This document shows, piece after piece, positions 5,501 to 7,265 of a DNA stretch of 7,265 nt. The first letter of the stretch is position 1. Each line of letters opens with the position of its first letter. The position numbers and the translations under genes were made by a program. A model generated the notes under the pieces. It was given only the letters and a program-made list of their open reading frames with translations. It made no database searches and was not told the DNA's origin. The stretch spans positions 1 through 7,265 of the forward strand of contig CAUQHD010000076.1 in NCBI GenBank assembly GCA_963517805.1, read 5' to 3'. This DNA comes from JABCPE02 sp963517805. Its GTDB lineage: Bacteria; Bacteroidota; Bacteroidia; Flavobacteriales; Weeksellaceae.

Positions 5501-6952
5501 TTAATTAAAAATCCTCTCTTTCAGGTCTTTCAGGTATTTTTTAATTTCTTTATCCACCTTAGAGACATCTTTTATCGTTTCACAAGCGTACATGACGGTC
5601 GTATGGTCTTTACCTCCCATTTCTTCGCCTATCTTGGCAAATGTAGCATTGGTATATTCTTTTGAAAAATACATTGCAAGCTGCCTCGGCAAGGCAATTT
5701 CTCTTTTTCTGGTTTTAGATAAAAGCTGCTCTTTACGAATTCCAAAATAATCGCAAACCACATCTTGAATATACGGAATATTGATAGTTTTTTTCTGATT
5801 TGCAGCTATTTTATTAATCGTTTCTTTTAACAAATCAAGGCTTAAATCCGACTTGTAAATCATCGAATGTGCTATAACGGAATTGATTACCCCGATAAGT
5901 TCTCTCACATTAGAATTAACCTCCGAAGCCAGAAAATCTATCATTTCTTCGGTTAGTTTTATTCCATCTCTGCTGAGTTTATCCGTAATGATTTTCTTTC
6001 TTGTGGAAAAATCCGGTGATTTTACTTCAGCGGAAAGCCCCCATTTGAAACGGGATACAATTCTTTCCTGAATATCTTGAATATCAACAGGTGCTTTATC
6101 AGAAGTGAGAACTATCTGTTTTCCATTTTGGTGCAAATGATCAAAAATATGGAAAAACATGTCCTGCGTCGCCGATTTTCCAGAAAGGAACTGAATATCA
6201 TCAATAATCAAAACATCCACCATTTGGTAGAAATTCCCAAAATCTGTTTTGTTCTGCGACTTTGCCGCTGCTACAAACTGCTGGATAAATTTTTCCGAAG
6301 AAAGATACAAAACCACTTTCTCTGGAAATAAATTTTTCACTTCCAGCCCAATAGCATGCGCCAAATGGGTCTTCCCAACTCCTACGCCTCCGTGAATAAA
6401 CAGCGGATTGAAAGAAGTCTGCCCTGGTCTGCCAGCAATAGTTTTGGCAACGGTAAAAGCAAATTTATTACTCTCTCCCTCGATGAAGTTTTCGAAAGAA
6501 AGGGCAGGATTCAGGTTAGAATCTATATTTACTTTTTTGATTCCCGGAACTACAAAAGGATTTACCACCGAACCCGCAAAAGAAGCTGGTCTAACTTCCT
6601 GAACCTTAGGATATTGCTCTCCTCTTCCTTTGTAAGTAACTTCGGTTTTATCTTTGCCTTTTTCTTTCAGCTCAGATACTGAATACCAAAGCTTTACACC
6701 TTTTCCTATGTATTTTTTCAGTGCTACAGAGAGCAAAGAAAGATAATTGTCTTCTATATATTCTTTATAAAAATCACTTGGAACGAAAAGCGTAAGATTG
6801 CCCTCTACCAAAGACAGCGGCTGGACTTTATCAAATAATAAATCAAAAGAACCTTCCAGTTTTTTCAAATCAGAACTTTCCTCCAAAGAACTCAAATTAT
6901 CCCTCATAAAAAGCAGACAATTCTCCCATATCATTTTCAAATTCTGATCCAT
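5501..6952 (-). CDS. dnaA: Chromosomal replication initiator protein DnaA
   Basis: This 483-residue protein is a complete DnaA with all four domains. Domain I (about 1-90; MIWENCLLFMRDNL near the start) mediates self-association and helicase contacts. A Lys/Glu-rich linker (about 91-145) is domain II. The AAA+ domain III (about 148-380) has Walker A GGVGVGKTH at 188-196, Walker B LIIDDIQFL at 248-256, sensor-1 VLTSD at 281-285 and the box VII arginines in ERIVSRFKWG (Arg297, Arg301). Domain IV (about 385-483) binds DnaA boxes through its helix-turn-helix, with RKREIALPRQLAMYFSKEYT at 415-434 and the signature GGKDHTTVMYA at 446-456. Length is normal (E. coli 467). The ATG at 6952 gives the expected N-terminus. 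It is divergent from the thioesterase gene with 158 bases between. No cluster of DnaA boxes is present, so this is not evidently oriC. Confidence 0.98.
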   Translation of the reverse strand: MDQNLKMIWENCLLFMRDNLSSLEESSDLKKLEGSFDLLFDKVQPLSLVEGNLTLFVPSDFYKEYIEDNYLSLLSVALKKYIGKGVKLWYSVSELKEKGKDKTEVTYKGRGEQYPKVQEVRPASFAGSVVNPFVVPGIKKVNIDSNLNPALSFENFIEGESNKFAFTVAKTIAGRPGQTSFNPLFIHGGVGVGKTHLAHAIGLEVKNLFPEKVVLYLSSEKFIQQFVAAAKSQNKTDFGNFYQMVDVLIIDDIQFLSGKSATQDMFFHIFDHLHQNGKQIVLTSDKAPVDIQDIQERIVSRFKWGLSAEVKSPDFSTRKKIITDKLSRDGIKLTEEMIDFLASEVNSNVRELIGVINSVIAHSMIYKSDLSLDLLKETINKIAANQKKTINIPYIQDVVCDYFGIRKEQLLSKTRKREIALPRQLAMYFSKEYTNATFAKIGEEMGGKDHTTVMYACETIKDVSKVDKEIKKYLKDLKERIFN

Positions 6953-6990
6953 GTTCTATCTTATTATTAGTTAAAAATATTTGATTTTTT

Positions 6991-7009
6991 TGGTTTAAAG
7001 TCCAAACCA
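6991..7009. promoter_or_regulatory. Inverted repeat TGGTTT-N7-AAACCA in the dnaA leader
   Basis: A perfect 6-bp inverted repeat with a 7-base spacer lies 39 bases before the dnaA start codon. A second register (TTTGG 6989-6993 with CCAAA 7002-7006) overlaps it. It is the only G/C-containing symmetrical element in the AT-rich dnaA/thioesterase spacer. It could be an operator or a leader hairpin controlling dnaA, but no factor can be named. Confidence 0.35.
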
Positions 7010-7022
7010 TTTTTCGATATGG

Positions 7023-7030
7023 CAAATATG
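7023..7030 (-). promoter_or_regulatory. dnaA: Weak candidate -10 element for dnaA
   Basis: The minus strand reads CATATTTG, one mismatch from TAnnTTTG, about 70 bases before the dnaA ATG. No -33 TTG is seen at the expected spacing. It is the closest match found upstream of dnaA. If it is used, the inverted repeat at 6991-7009 would lie in the early transcribed leader. Confidence 0.25.
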
Positions 7031-7055
7031 GAAAATTTAATTTTTAAAAAAAATT

Positions 7056-7087
7056 TTTGCTCTATTGGTTTTTTAAAAATATATTTG
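7056..7087 (+). promoter_or_regulatory. Bacteroidota-type promoter for the acyl-CoA thioesterase gene
   Basis: TTTG at 7056-7059 and TATATTTG at 7080-7087 match the -33 (TTTG/TTG) and -10 (TAnnTTTG) elements of the Bacteroidota primary sigma factor, with 20 bases between them. The -10 ends 23 bases before the ATG at 7111, giving a short leader. This is the best promoter match in the window. Confidence 0.6.
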
Positions 7088-7110
7088 TATGAAGTTTAAA
7101 ATTTTAACAA

Positions 7111-7265
7111 ATGATTAACATAATACACTCATTACGAGTTCGTTACGGAGAAACCGATCCTATGAAATATGTCTACTATGGTAACTACGCTGAGTATCTG
7201 GAAGTTGCCCGAGTTGAACTTTTTCGTGCTATCGGAATTTCATACAATGAGATAGAAAAAAGAGG
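7111..7265 (+). CDS. Acyl-CoA thioesterase, YbgC/4-hydroxybenzoyl-CoA thioesterase family (5' part, runs off the window)
   Basis: The window holds the first 51 complete codons. The product begins MINIIHSLRVRYGETDPMKY and continues with YYGNYAEYLEVARVELFRAIG (residues 22-42). This is the N-terminal strand, catalytic-Asp loop and central helix of a hot-dog-fold thioesterase. Asp16 in GETD is the expected catalytic residue, followed by the family's hydrophobic/Tyr loop and N-Y-x-E-Y-L-E-x-A-R helix. Such enzymes hydrolyse acyl-CoA thioesters in the cytoplasm; the substrate cannot be told from this part. YbgC-type members are usually about 130-140 residues, so roughly a third is visible. The gene is divergent from dnaA, and its own promoter-like sequence lies just upstream. 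The ATG at 7111 is the only sensible start. Confidence 0.9.
   Translation, partial: MINIIHSLRVRYGETDPMKYVYYGNYAEYLEVARVELFRAIGISYNEIEKR

Noticed and set aside
5550..5558. DnaA-box-like TTATCCACC near the 3' end of dnaA.
   Set aside because: It is a single site with one mismatch inside coding sequence, with no second box and no AT-rich unwinding region beside it. This is not an origin.

Overview
The window is AT-rich chromosomal DNA from a member of the Bacteroidota, most likely class Flavobacteriia and possibly Weeksellaceae (the Chryseobacterium/Riemerella group). This rests on the protein flavour, the lack of clear Shine-Dalgarno sites, several matches to the Bacteroidota promoter -10 element TAnnTTTG, and secreted carboxypeptidase-regulatory-like proteins. 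The genus call is an impression from protein similarity, not a measurement. Eight protein genes are supported. Seven lie on the minus strand and one partial gene enters on the plus strand at the right edge. No tRNA, rRNA, CRISPR array, insertion sequence or phage gene was seen, and no gene-free stretch exceeds 300 bases.

Read in the direction of transcription (right to left), the minus-strand genes form four units. (1) dnaA (5501-6952) encodes the replication initiator and ends at a hairpin around 5435-5475. (2) A small AAA+ ATPase (4715-5422) is followed after 5 bases by a YggS-family PLP-binding protein (3978-4709), ending at a strong terminator at 3910-3948. (3) A short RsmI-like SAM-dependent methyltransferase (3186-3884) overlaps by 4 bases a secreted protein with a carboxypeptidase-regulatory-like domain (2452-3189), which overlaps by 8 bases a diverged paralogue (1710-2459). 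A hairpin at 1558-1592 closes this unit. (4) A YrdC/YciO-family protein (906-1517) and the peroxide-stress protein YaaA (127-885) are 20 bases apart and end at a 13-bp hairpin at 64-95. To the right of dnaA, a divergent acyl-CoA thioesterase gene (7111 onward) starts behind a good Bacteroidota-type promoter.

Most of this is conserved housekeeping content: replication initiation, PLP homeostasis, RNA modification and oxidative stress. The less ordinary points are: an AAA+ ATPase that resembles the IetA ATPase of the ietAS defence/incompatibility pair but has no subtilase partner here; two near-copies of a hairpin module (5432-5476 and 3910-3955), each apparently a terminator for the gene before it with a -10-like element for the gene after it; the overlapping methyltransferase and paralogous secreted-protein cluster; and a Sua5/YrdC-fold protein that looks YciO-like and lacks the residues expected of a true threonylcarbamoyl-AMP synthase. 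I found no convincing evidence of a wholly new system; these are leads.
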